A DNA stretch of 64,000 bases from an uncultured Bacteroidales bacterium (GTDB lineage Bacteria; Bacteroidota; Bacteroidia; Bacteroidales; P3), in assembly GCA_947168665.1 (NCBI GenBank), contig CAMVMX010000001.1:62001-126000 (forward strand), in the 5' to 3' direction. Under the pieces are notes generated by a model, which was not told the DNA's origin, searched no databases, and saw nothing but the letters and a program-made list of their open reading frames with translations. Numbering within the stretch: position 1 is the first letter of the stretch; each line of letters opens with the position of its first letter. Shown one piece after another: positions 9,304-19,079 of this stretch. The position numbers were made by a program, and so were the translations under genes.

Positions 9304-10140
9304 ATGAAAATTTGCGTAATAGGTACTGGTACCATGGCAAAGGGCATTGTGAAAGCCTTTGCCGCCAAAATGCCTGTAGTAATGAAGAGCAGAACCCAGG
9401 GCAGCATTGACAAGGCTATGGGTTCGATCGCCAAATCGTATGCCAAACTGGTGGAGAAAGGCAAGATGACCCAGGAGGCTGTCGACGCCCTGCTGGCCAA
9501 CATCACCACCACCACTGACTATGCCACCTTCGCCGATGCCGACCTCGTGATTGAGGCCGCCGTCGAGGAGATGCAGCTGAAGAAGGATGTGTTCACCGAG
9601 CTGGACAAGATTTGCAAGCCCGAGACCATCTTTGCCACCAACAGCTCATCGCTGAGCATCACCGAGATTGCCGCCTGCACGCAGCGTCCCGCCCAGTTTA
9701 TCGGCATGCACTTCTTCAACCCCGCCGACCGTATGGCTCTGGTGGAGGTAATCCGCGGTCAGCTGACCAGCGACGAGGTGTGCAAATGCGTCATCGACCT
9801 GGCCACCGAGATTGGCAAACAGCCCGTCGAGGTGAAAGAGGCTCCCGGTTTCGTAGTGAACCGCATCCTTATCCCCATGATTAACGAGGCTGTCGGCATC
9901 CTGGCCGACGGCATTGCCAGCGCCGAGGACATCGACAAGTGCATGATGCTTGGTGCCAACCACCCCATGGGTCCCCTGGCCCTGGCCGACCTCATCGGCA
10001 ACGATGTGAACCTGGCCATCATGGAGGTGCTGTACAAAGAGTTTGGCGATCCCAAATACCGTCCTCACCCCCTGCTGCGCAAGATGGTGCGTGCCGGTCT
10101 GCTGGGCCGCAAGACTGGCGAAGGCTTCTACAAATATTGA
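9304..10140 (+). CDS. hbd: 3-hydroxybutyryl-CoA dehydrogenase
   Basis: [20 protein letters not shown] Rossmann; [20 protein letters not shown]-track start 9190 is an over-extension. Confidence 0.88.
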   Translation: MKICVIGTGTMAKGIVKAFAAKMPVVMKSRTQGSIDKAMGSIAKSYAKLVEKGKMTQEAVDALLANITTTTDYATFADADLVIEAAVEEMQLKKDVFTELDKICKPETIFATNSSSLSITEIAACTQRPAQFIGMHFFNPADRMALVEVIRGQLTSDEVCKCVIDLATEIGKQPVEVKEAPGFVVNRILIPMINEAVGILADGIASAEDIDKCMMLGANHPMGPLALADLIGNDVNLAIMEVLYKEFGDPKYRPHPLLRKMVRAGLLGRKTGEGFYKY

Positions 10141-10159
10141 TTGCCCAACCCTGATTTCG

Positions 10160-10199
10160 AAGACAGGAGGAAAGCCGATGGGTTTTCCTCCTGTCTTTG
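10160..10199 (+). terminator. Intrinsic terminator after hbd
   Basis: aagacaggaggaaa...ttttcctcctgtctttgtttt. Confidence 0.7.
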
Positions 10200-10773
10200 T
10201 TTTGCCTGCAGGGGCCGGCTACTGCGAGACAGCAGTCCTAATCTTATGCAGTCGGCGGGTGGTGAGTGAAAAGTAATGTTTTGCGACAAAGAACAATGAT
10301 TTTTAATATAAAACTGTCCGCTGTGGGTGTTTTCGGCGTTAGAGAGACACCTGTTCGGAATCCAAATCCAAAGCCTTGCTCGCTCCGGCCCGGACAGGCA
10401 GGTCATTTTGTTGTGATTTGACATGAGTTTATCCGTAAGTTGTTTCCATATATTTTATGGATAAGAAACAATGAAGAATAAATAGAGAAAGGAAACAGAA
10501 ATAAAATAATGGCCGCACGCATTCTTCAGCAAAAACAGCGGAGGGAGGAAAACGGAGCCACTGATTGGCGACAACCCCGACAAGCGCATGACGGCGATGG
10601 AAAAACCGACAACTCACAATAACCAATGCCCGACAACAGGGACGGCATTCAACTGCACGACTGCTATGATAGGGACAGTTTAGCATGCACGGCCGGGGCA
10701 ATGACAGCACTGGATTGACCGCCCCGGTTGGCACACCTACCGACCGACGACAGAACCGGCGGCTGCAATACAT

Positions 10774-10806
10774 AAAAAACTCCCGCAACCGAGGGCTGCG
10801 GGAGTT
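10774..10806 (-). terminator. Intrinsic terminator for ilvE
   Basis: aactcccgca...tgcgggagtt with A-tract on + strand (U-tract on transcript). Confidence 0.75.
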
Positions 10807-10826
10807 AGAGATTATCGTGATCTCAA

Positions 10827-11852
10827 TTAGTCTATGACAGTGTTCCAGTGGTGGACATCCTCGGCCTCGCCAAGCTGGATGGCACGCAGGGCGTGGTACA
10901 GTTTGGTGCTCCAGGGACCCGGTTCTTTACCGAAGACATAGCTCTTGCCAGTCTCAGGATCGTCCAGACGCTCGATGGGGCTGATGACAGCAGCGGTACC
11001 GCAAGCACCAGCCTCCTGGAACTCGGAGAGTTCGTCAACATCAATGGGGCGACGCTCCACCTTCATGCCCATGTCCTCAGCCAGCTGCATGAGGCTCTTG
11101 TTGGTGATGGAGGGCAGGATGGAAGTGCTCTTAGGAGTGATGTAGGCGCCGTCCTTGATGCCGAAGAAGTTGGCTGCGCCAGCCTCGTCAACATATTTCT
11201 TCTCCTTGGCATCGAGGTAGAACTCGCATGCATACTGACCGCCGTGGCAAGCCTCGACGTGGGCACGGAGCGAAGCAGCGTAGTTGCCGCCCACCTTATA
11301 GATACCAGTTCCGAGAGGAGCGGAACGGTCATACTTGCGGGTGATGACATAGGGGTTGGCCTTGAAGCCGCCTTTGAAATAAGGTCCGACGGGGGTGACG
11401 AAGATGACGAACAGATACTCATCGGCAGGTTTCACACCCACGGTGATGCCGGTGCCAATCAGCAGCGGACGGAGGTAGAGGCTTGCGCCGGTGCCGTAGG
11501 GAGGAATGAAACGCTCGTTGAGTTTGATGACCTTCTTGCACATCTCCACAAATTTCTCGGTGGAAAGCTCAGGCATCATGATGCCGCGGCAGGTGCTCTG
11601 CAGACGCTCGGCATTGGCTTCGGGGCGGAAGATACGGATCTTGCCGTCTTTGCAACGATAGGCCTTCAGACCTTCGAAAGCCTCCTGGCCATAGTGCAAG
11701 CTCGATGCAGCCATGTGCATCTCGATATGTTCGGAGGAGGAGACCTCAATCTCGCCCCATTTGCCGTCGCGATAGTAGCAACGGACATTATAGTCGGTCT
11801 TTACATAACCGAAAGGAAGGTTTTCCCAATCAATATTCATGCTGTTTGCCAT
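10827..11852 (-). CDS. ilvE: Branched-chain amino acid aminotransferase
   Basis: MANSMNIDWENLPFGYVKTDYNVRCYYRDGKWG...LHYGQEAFEGLKAYR...EAGACGTAAVISPI; the track's extra 16 residues are translated tRNA and spacer. Confidence 0.9.
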   Translation of the reverse strand: MANSMNIDWENLPFGYVKTDYNVRCYYRDGKWGEIEVSSSEHIEMHMAASSLHYGQEAFEGLKAYRCKDGKIRIFRPEANAERLQSTCRGIMMPELSTEKFVEMCKKVIKLNERFIPPYGTGASLYLRPLLIGTGITVGVKPADEYLFVIFVTPVGPYFKGGFKANPYVITRKYDRSAPLGTGIYKVGGNYAASLRAHVEACHGGQYACEFYLDAKEKKYVDEAGAANFFGIKDGAYITPKSTSILPSITNKSLMQLAEDMGMKVERRPIDVDELSEFQEAGACGTAAVISPIERLDDPETGKSYVFGKEPGPWSTKLYHALRAIQLGEAEDVHHWNTVID

Positions 11853-11876
11853 AATACTTGTGTGTTTAAAAAAAAG

Positions 11877-11950
11877 TGGTCCCACTTGGGCTCGAACCAA
11901 GGACCCACTGATTATGAGTCAGTTGCTCTAACCGACTGAGCTATGGGACC
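11877..11950 (-). tRNA. tRNA with CAT anticodon (elongator Met or lysidine-type Ile2)
   Basis: GGTCCCATAGCTCAGTCGGTTAGAGCAACTGACTCATAATCAGTGGGTCCTTGGTTCGAGCCCAAGTGGGACCA folds as a cloverleaf; CCA not encoded. Confidence 0.95.
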
Positions 11951-11976
11951 AACTTTTCGTCTCTCGAAATCGGGTG

Positions 11977-11984
11977 CAAAGATA
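11977..11984 (-). promoter_or_regulatory. -7 box TATCTTTG for the tRNA
   Basis: Reverse complement of caaagata, 27 nt upstream of tRNA 5' end. Confidence 0.5.
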
Positions 11985-12307
11985 CAACTTTTTTTCCATT
12001 CAGCAAGAAAAATTTTCAACTCCCCTTCTTCATGGCTATGAAACAAGCTCTTGCCCAACACTGACGACAGCTCTGCCACCCCGCAGTCACCCCTCACGCC
12101 ATCTTCCACAAAGGCAAAACTCACCTTTCCCCATCCCGCAGGTCCTCCGCCGACAGCCCTCGGTGTCGCCAACAGCCTCACGACTACCGATTCTCACCCC
12201 CCTTTTTGACCCCTTCGCGCCACTGCCGGCAACAGCTGCCACACATTTTTTTCTGCCAAATCAAGAAAAAAGTGTAATTTTGCAAGTTTAAAAAACAGCA
12301 CCTGCTA

Positions 12308-12718
12308 ATGGGAAGAATCCTTGCAATCGACTATGGCATAAAGCGTACAGGAATCGCCGTGACCGACCCGGAGCGTATCATCGCCACCGGATTGACCACC
12401 GTGGCCACCCCCACCCTCATGCAATTCCTGCGCGACTACTGCCAAAAAGAACCCGTCGACCTTTTTGTTGTCGGCCAACCCAAGCACATGGACAACACCC
12501 CTTCGCAGTCCGCCGCCATCATCGAACCCTTCGTCCGCCAGCTGGCCCAAGCCTTCCCCGACAAGCCCGTGGCCCGAATCGACGAGCGATTCACCTCCAA
12601 GCTGGCCTTCCAAGCCATGATTGACGGCGGCCTGAAGAAAAAGCAGCGGCAGGACAAAGGAATGATTGACCAAGTCAGCGCCACCATCATGCTGCAAGAC
12701 TATATGCGAACCCTATAA
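12308..12718 (+). CDS. ruvX: Holliday junction resolvase RuvX/YqgF
   Basis: MGRILAIDYGIKRTGIAVTDPERIIATGLTTV; DERFTSK. Confidence 0.9.
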   Translation: MGRILAIDYGIKRTGIAVTDPERIIATGLTTVATPTLMQFLRDYCQKEPVDLFVVGQPKHMDNTPSQSAAIIEPFVRQLAQAFPDKPVARIDERFTSKLAFQAMIDGGLKKKQRQDKGMIDQVSATIMLQDYMRTL

Positions 12719-12730
12719 AAAGAAAAATAA

Positions 12731-13294
12731 ATGCTCTATCCCATCATTGGCTACGGCCACCCCACCCTGCGCAAAGTAGCGCAACCAGTCGACAAAGACT
12801 ATCCCGGCCTCGACCAACTCATAGCCGACATGTACGAAACCATGTACAATGCCGACGGCGTAGGCCTCGCAGCCCCGCAGATTGACCTCAGCATCCGCCT
12901 GGTCGTCATCGGCTTCCGCCCCTACGACGAGAAGACCGACACCTTTGGCGACCCCGCCGAGGAGCACACACTCATCAACCCCGAAATACTTGAATTCCTC
13001 GGCGAGAAGCAATACTTCAACGAAGGCTGCCTCAGCATCCCCGACATCCACGAAGATGTCCTCCGCCCCGAAGGCCTCCGCCTACGGTGGTACGACGCCC
13101 AGTGGCAACTCCACGAAGAGGAAATCCACGGCATGTTTGCCCGCGTGGCGCAGCACGAAATCGACCACCTCGAAGGCAAAGTCTTCACCGACCGGCTCAG
13201 CCCCATCCGCAAGACCATGATCAAGCGCAAACTCAACGACGTCATCTCCGGCCGGATCCGGACAGCCTACCGCATGAAACCCAACAAAAAATAA
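12731..13294 (+). CDS. def: Peptide deformylase
   Basis: GVGLAAPQIDLSIRLVV, EGCLSIPDI, VAQHEIDHLEGKVFTDR. Confidence 0.93.
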   Translation: MLYPIIGYGHPTLRKVAQPVDKDYPGLDQLIADMYETMYNADGVGLAAPQIDLSIRLVVIGFRPYDEKTDTFGDPAEEHTLINPEILEFLGEKQYFNEGCLSIPDIHEDVLRPEGLRLRWYDAQWQLHEEEIHGMFARVAQHEIDHLEGKVFTDRLSPIRKTMIKRKLNDVISGRIRTAYRMKPNKK

Positions 13295-13306
13295 CACACA
13301 TACACA

Positions 13307-13828
13307 ATGAAACGCACAGCACTCATACTCATCCTTGCCGCCCTTGTGGCAGCCTGCGGCCCCAGCAAAGAGGAACGCATAGACCAGATTGAAAACTTCG
13401 AAGACTCCATCTTCGAATCCGCCATCGCCGCCGACGAGGCCACAGCCGACCAACTCACAGCACTCTACACCGACTTTGCCGACCGCTACCCCTCCGACAG
13501 CCTCACCCCCCAGTACCTCCTCAAAGCCGCCGAAGTGCAGAGCAACGTCATGCACACCGACCGCGCCATCGAACTCTTCGACCGCATCATAGCCGACTAT
13601 CCCGACTTCGAGGACGTCCCCATCTGCTACTTCCTCAAAGGCAGTGCCTACGAAGACAACTCACAGTTCGACCTGGCCAAACAAGCCTACCAGACCTTTG
13701 TCGACAAATATCCCGACCACTTCATGGCCGCCACCACGCGCACCATGATTCCCAACGTAGGCCTGAGCCCCGAGGAAATGCTCGACAAAATCCTCGACCA
13801 AGCCAACGACACCCTCATAGCACAGTAA
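13307..13828 (+). CDS. TPR-containing lipoprotein
   Basis: Lipobox ALVAAC; TPR-like AIELFDRIIADYPDFEDVP / LAKQAYQTFVDKYPDH. Confidence 0.65.
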   Translation: MKRTALILILAALVAACGPSKEERIDQIENFEDSIFESAIAADEATADQLTALYTDFADRYPSDSLTPQYLLKAAEVQSNVMHTDRAIELFDRIIADYPDFEDVPICYFLKGSAYEDNSQFDLAKQAYQTFVDKYPDHFMAATTRTMIPNVGLSPEEMLDKILDQANDTLIAQ

Positions 13829-13844
13829 AACAACCCGACAGCGT

Positions 13845-15686
13845 TTGAGCGACATCATCAACATACTGCCCGACAGCGTCGCCAACCAGATAGCCGCCGG
13901 CGAAGTGGTCGACCGTCCCGCCTCGGCAGTCAAAGAGCTGCTCGAGAACGCCCTTGATGCCGGTGCCACCAAAATCCAGCTCATCCTCAAAGACGCCGGC
14001 CGCACACTCATCCAAGTCATCGACAACGGCAGCGGCATGAGCGACAGCGACGCCCGCGTCTGCTTCGAGCGCCACGCCACATCCAAAATCCACAAAGCCG
14101 ACGACCTCTTCGCCATCCGCACCATGGGCTTCCGCGGCGAGGCCCTCGCCTCCATCGCGGCCATCGCCCAAGTGGAACTGAAAACCAAACTCCGCGACCG
14201 CGAACTCGGCACCCTCATCCTCATCGAGGGCAGCCACATCAAAGAGCAGACCCCCTGCGCCTGTCCCGACGGCACCTCCATCGCCGTCAAAAACCTCTTC
14301 TTCAATGTCCCCGCACGCCGCAACTTCCTCAAACGCGACAGCATCGAACTCAGCCACATCGAGGAAATCTTCAAACGAGTGGCCCTCATCAACTACCGCA
14401 CCGACTACTCCCTCAACGCCAACGGCCGCCTGCTCTACGACCTCCGCGCCGGCAACTTCGCCGAGCGCATCAGCCAGATTTTCGGCAACAGCTACCGCCA
14501 ACGCCTCTGCCCCGTCAACGAGCAGACCGACATCGTCACCATCGAAGGCTACGTGTCCAAACCCGAATTTGCCCGCAAAAGCCGTGGCGAGCAATACCTC
14601 TTCGTCAACCACCGCTTCATCAAGCACCCCGCACTCAACGCCGCCATCGAGAAAGCCTACGCCGACATCATCCCCGACCACCACTACCCCTCCTACTTCA
14701 TCCACCTCCAAGTCGACCCCTCCCGCATCGACGTCAACATCCACCCCACCAAAACCGAAGTCAAATTCATCGACGAAAACGCCCTCTTCGCCATCCTCCG
14801 CGCCGCCACCAAGAAAGCCATCGGCCAGTTCAGCCTCGCCACCGAACTGCAATTCAACCCCATCGAAGAGGTCGACTTTCCCCCGGCCCCCAAAGGCTAC
14901 ATCCCCACCCCACCGCAGGTGCACTACAACCCCGACTACAACCCCTTCCAGAGCCACCGCTCCCCCTCATCCTCCCCCTCGCGCCCCTCGCAGCCCGACA
15001 GCCGCCGCGACCCCGACTCCAAATGGACCTCCTTCTTCGACCTCGACACCACCCCCACCGACACCCCTCACCAAACTCGCATCGACCTCACCCCAACGCC
15101 CGCTGATTCCCCCGCGCCCGCGGCGCCCCCAGTCCCGACCGACACCCCCTGCCTCCAGCTCATGGGCACCCACATCGTCAGCGTCATGCCCTCCGGCCTC
15201 CTGGTCATCGACCAGCACGCCGCCTCCGAGCGCATCCTCTTCGAGCGGCTCCTCAGCCACTCCGCCACACCCCATCCCCAGCAGCTCCTCTTCCCCGTCA
15301 ACTGCCAGTTCACCCCAGCCGACGCCGACATCTTCAACGAACTCCTGCCCGAACTGCGCCGCTACGGCTTCGAGATAGGCACCCTCGGCCAGACCACCTT
15401 CGTCGTGTCCGCCACCCCTCCCGATGTCAAAGAAAGCGAATTGCAAACCCTCTTCGACCAAATCATCGTCGAGTACAAAGGGACCATGATCCAGAAATTC
15501 GCCGACCGCACCCAGAGCCTCTGCCGCTCCATGGCGCGCCAACTGGCCCTCAAGCCCGGCACCCCCCTCCAGCAAACTGAGATGCAGCAACTCGTGGCCG
15601 ACCTCTTCTGCTGCCAGATGCCCACCCTCAGCCCCTCCGGCCGCAAAACCATGGCCATCCTTACCCCCGACCAACTCATAGTTTGA
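13845..15686 (+). CDS. mutL: DNA mismatch repair protein MutL (TTG start)
   Basis: LPDSVANQIAAGEVVDRPASAVKELLENALDAGA; GFRGEALASIA; endonuclease motif DQHAASERILFE. Confidence 0.93.
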   Translation: MSDIINILPDSVANQIAAGEVVDRPASAVKELLENALDAGATKIQLILKDAGRTLIQVIDNGSGMSDSDARVCFERHATSKIHKADDLFAIRTMGFRGEALASIAAIAQVELKTKLRDRELGTLILIEGSHIKEQTPCACPDGTSIAVKNLFFNVPARRNFLKRDSIELSHIEEIFKRVALINYRTDYSLNANGRLLYDLRAGNFAERISQIFGNSYRQRLCPVNEQTDIVTIEGYVSKPEFARKSRGEQYLFVNHRFIKHPALNAAIEKAYADIIPDHHYPSYFIHLQVDPSRIDVNIHPTKTEVKFIDENALFAILRAATKKAIGQFSLATELQFNPIEEVDFPPAPKGYIPTPPQVHYNPDYNPFQSHRSPSSSPSRPSQPDSRRDPDSKWTSFFDLDTTPTDTPHQTRIDLTPTPADSPAPAAPPVPTDTPCLQLMGTHIVSVMPSGLLVIDQHAASERILFERLLSHSATPHPQQLLFPVNCQFTPADADIFNELLPELRRYGFEIGTLGQTTFVVSATPPDVKESELQTLFDQIIVEYKGTMIQKFADRTQSLCRSMARQLALKPGTPLQQTEMQQLVADLFCCQMPTLSPSGRKTMAILTPDQLIV

Positions 15687-15723
15687 AAACCCAGTTACCA
15701 ACAAAAACAAACACCCCCACACC

Positions 15724-16332
15724 ATGTCCGACTATTCACCCCAAGGCTTCCGCGTGCTCCCGCCCGTGGTCAAAAACCTCCTCATCATCAACCTCATCGT
15801 GTTCCTCGCCACCATGGTGCTTGAACGCTATGGTTACACCCACATCACCTCCATGCTGGCCCTCAACGCCCTCCCCACGGGGCGCTTCCGTCTCTGGCAA
15901 CTCTTCACCTACATGTTCATGCACTCCGGCTGGAGCCACATCATCTTCAACATGTTCGCCCTCTGGATGTTCGGCTACGTGCTTGAAAACTATTGGGGAT
16001 CACGCCGCTTTCTGGTCTACTATCTCGTCTGCGGCATAGGCGCCGGGCTGTGCAACCTCCTCGTGCCCGGCTGGGGCATCACCGTGGGGGCCTCGGGCGC
16101 CGTCTACGGCATCCTGCTGGCCTTCGGCATGATGTTCCCCGAAGAGCGCATCTACCTCTACTTCCTCATGCCCATTAAGGCCAAGTGGTTCGTCATCGGC
16201 TATGCCGCCATCGAACTGCTTGAAGGCATCTTCGCCACCGACGGCATCGCCCATTTCGCCCACCTCGGCGGCATGCTCTTCGGCCTGCTGCTCATCCTCT
16301 ATTGGCGCAAACACCCCTTCTCGCGCTTCTGA
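15724..16332 (+). CDS. Rhomboid-family intramembrane serine protease
   Basis: LFTYMFMHSGWSHIIFNMFALWMFG; GASGAVYGILLAFG; HFAHLGGMLFGL. Confidence 0.88.
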   Translation: MSDYSPQGFRVLPPVVKNLLIINLIVFLATMVLERYGYTHITSMLALNALPTGRFRLWQLFTYMFMHSGWSHIIFNMFALWMFGYVLENYWGSRRFLVYYLVCGIGAGLCNLLVPGWGITVGASGAVYGILLAFGMMFPEERIYLYFLMPIKAKWFVIGYAAIELLEGIFATDGIAHFAHLGGMLFGLLLILYWRKHPFSRF

Positions 16333-16358
16333 CCCCCCATCCCGACAGCTACATACTG

Positions 16359-16398
16359 CAAAGGTCCCCCAGACAGACACTGCCGGGGGACCTTTGTT
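16359..16398 (+). terminator. Intrinsic terminator after rhomboid gene
   Basis: caaaggtccccc...gggggacctttgttt. Confidence 0.7.
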
Positions 16399-16691
16399 TG
16401 CAACTCTCTGCCAGCCCTGTCGTCCCCTATCGCGCACCCCACACACCAATATCCCTTTGCACCCCAAAAGCCTTGCCGACCTTGCTTTACACACAAAGGG
16501 AAAGAGGTTGCAAGCCCAATCGTTTCGCATTCCCTGTGCGGCAAATGGAGAGAATATTACAGGTTCGCCGTGAAGGAAATGGCGTTTGTTTGGAATAAAT
16601 ATGGCTTAGAAGAAGCGACCCGAGAGCTTGCCGCACACTGGGTGGAGGGGCAAGGGGTCCGGCCCGGCAGGAGTGTGACAAAATTACGAAA

Positions 16692-16720
16692 GCGGCCCGC
16701 CAACGCTGTTGGCGGGCCGC
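16692..16720 (-). terminator. Terminator-like hairpin for agu genes
   Basis: gcggcccgccaac-gct-gttggcgggccgc, 13-bp perfect stem downstream of aguA stop; short U-tract. Confidence 0.6.
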
Positions 16721-16752
16721 GGATGGGTCTTTTCCGCTTGCGGGCTGCAGGG

Positions 16753-17802
16753 TCAGTAGGCGGGCATCTGCTGCGAGAGGCAGTGGAAGGAGCCGAGCCC
16801 CCAGACGATGTCGGTGCTGTCGATGCCCACTATCTCGCGGTCGGGGAAGCAGGCTTCGAGGGTGTAGGCGGCTTGGTTGTCGGCCAGGCAGCGGTAGGTG
16901 GGGAAGATGACTTTGCCGTTGGCGATATAGAAGTTAGCATAGCTGGCGGGGAGGCGCTGGTTATCGTAGAACACCATGTCAGGCATGGGGAGTTCGACGA
17001 CGGTGGGCTGCTTGCCGTTGGCCAGGCGGCAGGAGTTGAGGGTTTTGAGGTTGCGCTGCAGGGCCTGGTAGTTCTCGTCCCAGATGTCCTCCTCGACGGC
17101 GGTGATGATGGTGTCGGGGGCGATGAAGCGGCTGAGGTCGTCGACGTGGCCGTCGGTGTCGTCGCCCACTATGCCGTCGGCAAGCCAGATGATGTTGTCG
17201 ACACCGTAGTAGGCGCGCAGGTTGTCCTCAATCTGGTCGCGGGTGAGGCCGGGGTTGCGGTTGGGGTTGAGGAGGCAGGAGGTGGTGGTGAGGAGGTCGC
17301 CTTGGCCGTTGACGTCGATGCTGCCCCCTTCCATGACGATGCCGGGTTCGAAGAACTGCAGGTGGGGGTCGGCGGCGGCGAGGTGGCGGTAGATGTGGAG
17401 GGGTATCTGGGTGTCGAGGTCGTAGGGGTATTTGCCGCCCCAGGCGTTGTGGTTCCAGTTGACGATGGCGTGGCGCGAGGGGTCCTGCCGGTTGAGGAGG
17501 AAGGCGGGGCCGTGGTCGCGGCACCAGGCGTCGTTGGTGGGGAACTGGTGGAAGTGGATGCGGCTCATGTCGGTCCCGGCTTTGCGGAGCTGGGTCTCGA
17601 CGTGGTCCTGCATGCGCTGGTCGTCGACGTTGATGTGGACGTCCTCGTCCTCGGCCAGGGTTTTGACGAAGATGTGGTAGGAGGGGAAGATGGTTTCTAT
17701 CTTACCGGGCCAGGAGTCCTCGTTGTGGGGATAGCTGAGCCAGGTGGCCTGGTGGGGTGCCCATTCGGCGGGCATGTAGTAGCCTTGTTCTTTGGGTGTC
17801 AT
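16753..17802 (-). CDS. aguA: Agmatine deiminase
   Basis: MPAEWAPHQATWLSYPHNEDSWPG; NDAWCRDHGP; EGGSIDVNGQGDLLTT. Confidence 0.92.
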   Translation of the reverse strand: MTPKEQGYYMPAEWAPHQATWLSYPHNEDSWPGKIETIFPSYHIFVKTLAEDEDVHINVDDQRMQDHVETQLRKAGTDMSRIHFHQFPTNDAWCRDHGPAFLLNRQDPSRHAIVNWNHNAWGGKYPYDLDTQIPLHIYRHLAAADPHLQFFEPGIVMEGGSIDVNGQGDLLTTTSCLLNPNRNPGLTRDQIEDNLRAYYGVDNIIWLADGIVGDDTDGHVDDLSRFIAPDTIITAVEEDIWDENYQALQRNLKTLNSCRLANGKQPTVVELPMPDMVFYDNQRLPASYANFYIANGKVIFPTYRCLADNQAAYTLEACFPDREIVGIDSTDIVWGLGSFHCLSQQMPAY

Positions 17803-17866
17803 GATTGTGTTATTTTCAGTTTAATCGGGGCTTTCGGAACATCTGGATGCCACAGCAGGGGAAGGG

Positions 17867-18730
17867 TCAGTCGATGAAGCGGTTGAGAATGGGGCTGTAG
17901 GAGTCGATGCGGCGGTCGCGGAGGTAGGGCCAGTGGCGGCGGTAGTGGTCGGTCTGGTCGAGGTCGAGTTCTTGGACGTGGAGGGCTTCTTCGAGGTGTG
18001 GTGCCTGGTAGAGGAGGCGGCCGAAGGCGTTGGTGATGAAGCTTCCGCCCCAGAATTGCATGCCGCCTTCGCGGCCGGTGCGGTTGACGCTGATGACGGG
18101 CACGCCGTTGGCCACGGCGTGGCTGCGCTGGATGGTTTGCCAGGCTTGGTATTGCTCGGTGTTGTCGTCTTCGTTTTGGCGGACGTCCCAGCCGATGGCG
18201 GTGGGGAAGAAGAGGAGTTGGGCGCCCATGAGGCTGGTGATGCGGGCGGCCTCGGGGTACCACTGGTCCCAGCAGATGAGGACTCCGAGGGTGGCGAAAC
18301 GGGTGTGGAAGACGCGGTAGCCGAGGTCGCCGGGGGTGAAGTAGAATTTCTCGTAGTAGCCGGGGTCGTCGGGGATGTGCATCTTGCGGTATTTGCCAAG
18401 GTAGGAGCCGTCGGCGTCGATGACGGCGGTGGTGTTGTGGTAGAGGCCTTCGGCGCGTTTTTCGAAGAGGGAGCATATAAGCACTACCCCCAGCTCGCCG
18501 GCCAGGCGCATGAAGTGCTGGCAGGTGGGGCCGTCGGGCACGGGCTCGGCCAGGGAGAAATTTTGGTAGCGCTCCTCGTCGCAGAAGTAGAGGGAGGCGA
18601 AGAGCTCTTGCAGACAGATGATTTGCGCCCCTTGCGCGGCCAGGCGGCGCACGGCGTCGGTGTAGCGGAGGATGTTGGCCTGTTTGTCGGCCCCGCAGGC
18701 CATTTGGGCTATTCCTACTTTGACTTTCAT
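17867..18730 (-). CDS. aguB: N-carbamoylputrescine amidase (nitrilase superfamily)
   Basis: VKVGIAQMACGADKQANI; LQELFASLYFC; GVLICWDQWYPEAAR. Confidence 0.9.
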   Translation of the reverse strand: MKVKVGIAQMACGADKQANILRYTDAVRRLAAQGAQIICLQELFASLYFCDEERYQNFSLAEPVPDGPTCQHFMRLAGELGVVLICSLFEKRAEGLYHNTTAVIDADGSYLGKYRKMHIPDDPGYYEKFYFTPGDLGYRVFHTRFATLGVLICWDQWYPEAARITSLMGAQLLFFPTAIGWDVRQNEDDNTEQYQAWQTIQRSHAVANGVPVISVNRTGREGGMQFWGGSFITNAFGRLLYQAPHLEEALHVQELDLDQTDHYRRHWPYLRDRRIDSYSPILNRFID

Positions 18731-18775
18731 AGAGATAATAGTTTTTTACGTTGCTTTTCGGTTTGCAAATATACG

Positions 18776-18783
18776 CATTTTTT
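18776..18783 (-). promoter_or_regulatory. -7 box TATATTTG for aguB-aguA
   Basis: Reverse complement of caaatata. Confidence 0.5.
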
Positions 18784-18846
18784 TTCAAATGGCGTTATAT
18801 TGTCGCACATTATTTCAGAAAAAAACTCATTACTTAAAAAAAAACG

Positions 18847-18854
18847 TATCTTTG
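18847..18854 (+). promoter_or_regulatory. -7 box TATCTTTG upstream of mini-ORF 18868
   Basis: cgtatctttgtaaaa. Confidence 0.5.
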
Positions 18855-18867
18855 TAAAAAAATAATC

Positions 18868-18957
18868 ATGAAAAAAGGCATTATAATCTTTGGGGTTCTG
18901 GCCCTGTCATCTCTCAACAGCACTTGGGGACTAATACGTGTCATTACACAAGTTTGA
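18868..18957 (+). pseudogene. Truncated signal-peptide mini-ORF (29 aa)
   Basis: MKKGIIIFGVLALSSLNSTWGLIRVITQV*, correctly spaced from a promoter box; not in the ORF track (too short). Confidence 0.4.
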
Positions 18958-19079
18958 CCCACAAAACCAATTAATCAGCCCTCCCTCGCCCCCGGCAACC
19001 GCTTGGCACAGAAACAATACATATCCCGCGTTGTTCCGTCACCCACCTATTATAGAAAAACTTACAATAATATAGAGAC

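Noticed and set aside
10429-10788. 119-aa minus-strand ORF between hbd and ilvE
   Set aside because: Cys/Arg/Phe-rich, no domain or promoter; likely spurious in a non-coding gap
13815-14957. 380-aa minus-strand ORF antisense to mutL
   Set aside because: G/V/E/D-rich low-complexity product typical of the antisense frame of C-ending codons; mutL is unambiguous
16570-17877. 435-aa plus-strand ORF antisense to aguA
   Set aside because: Same compositional artefact; aguA has full family motifs
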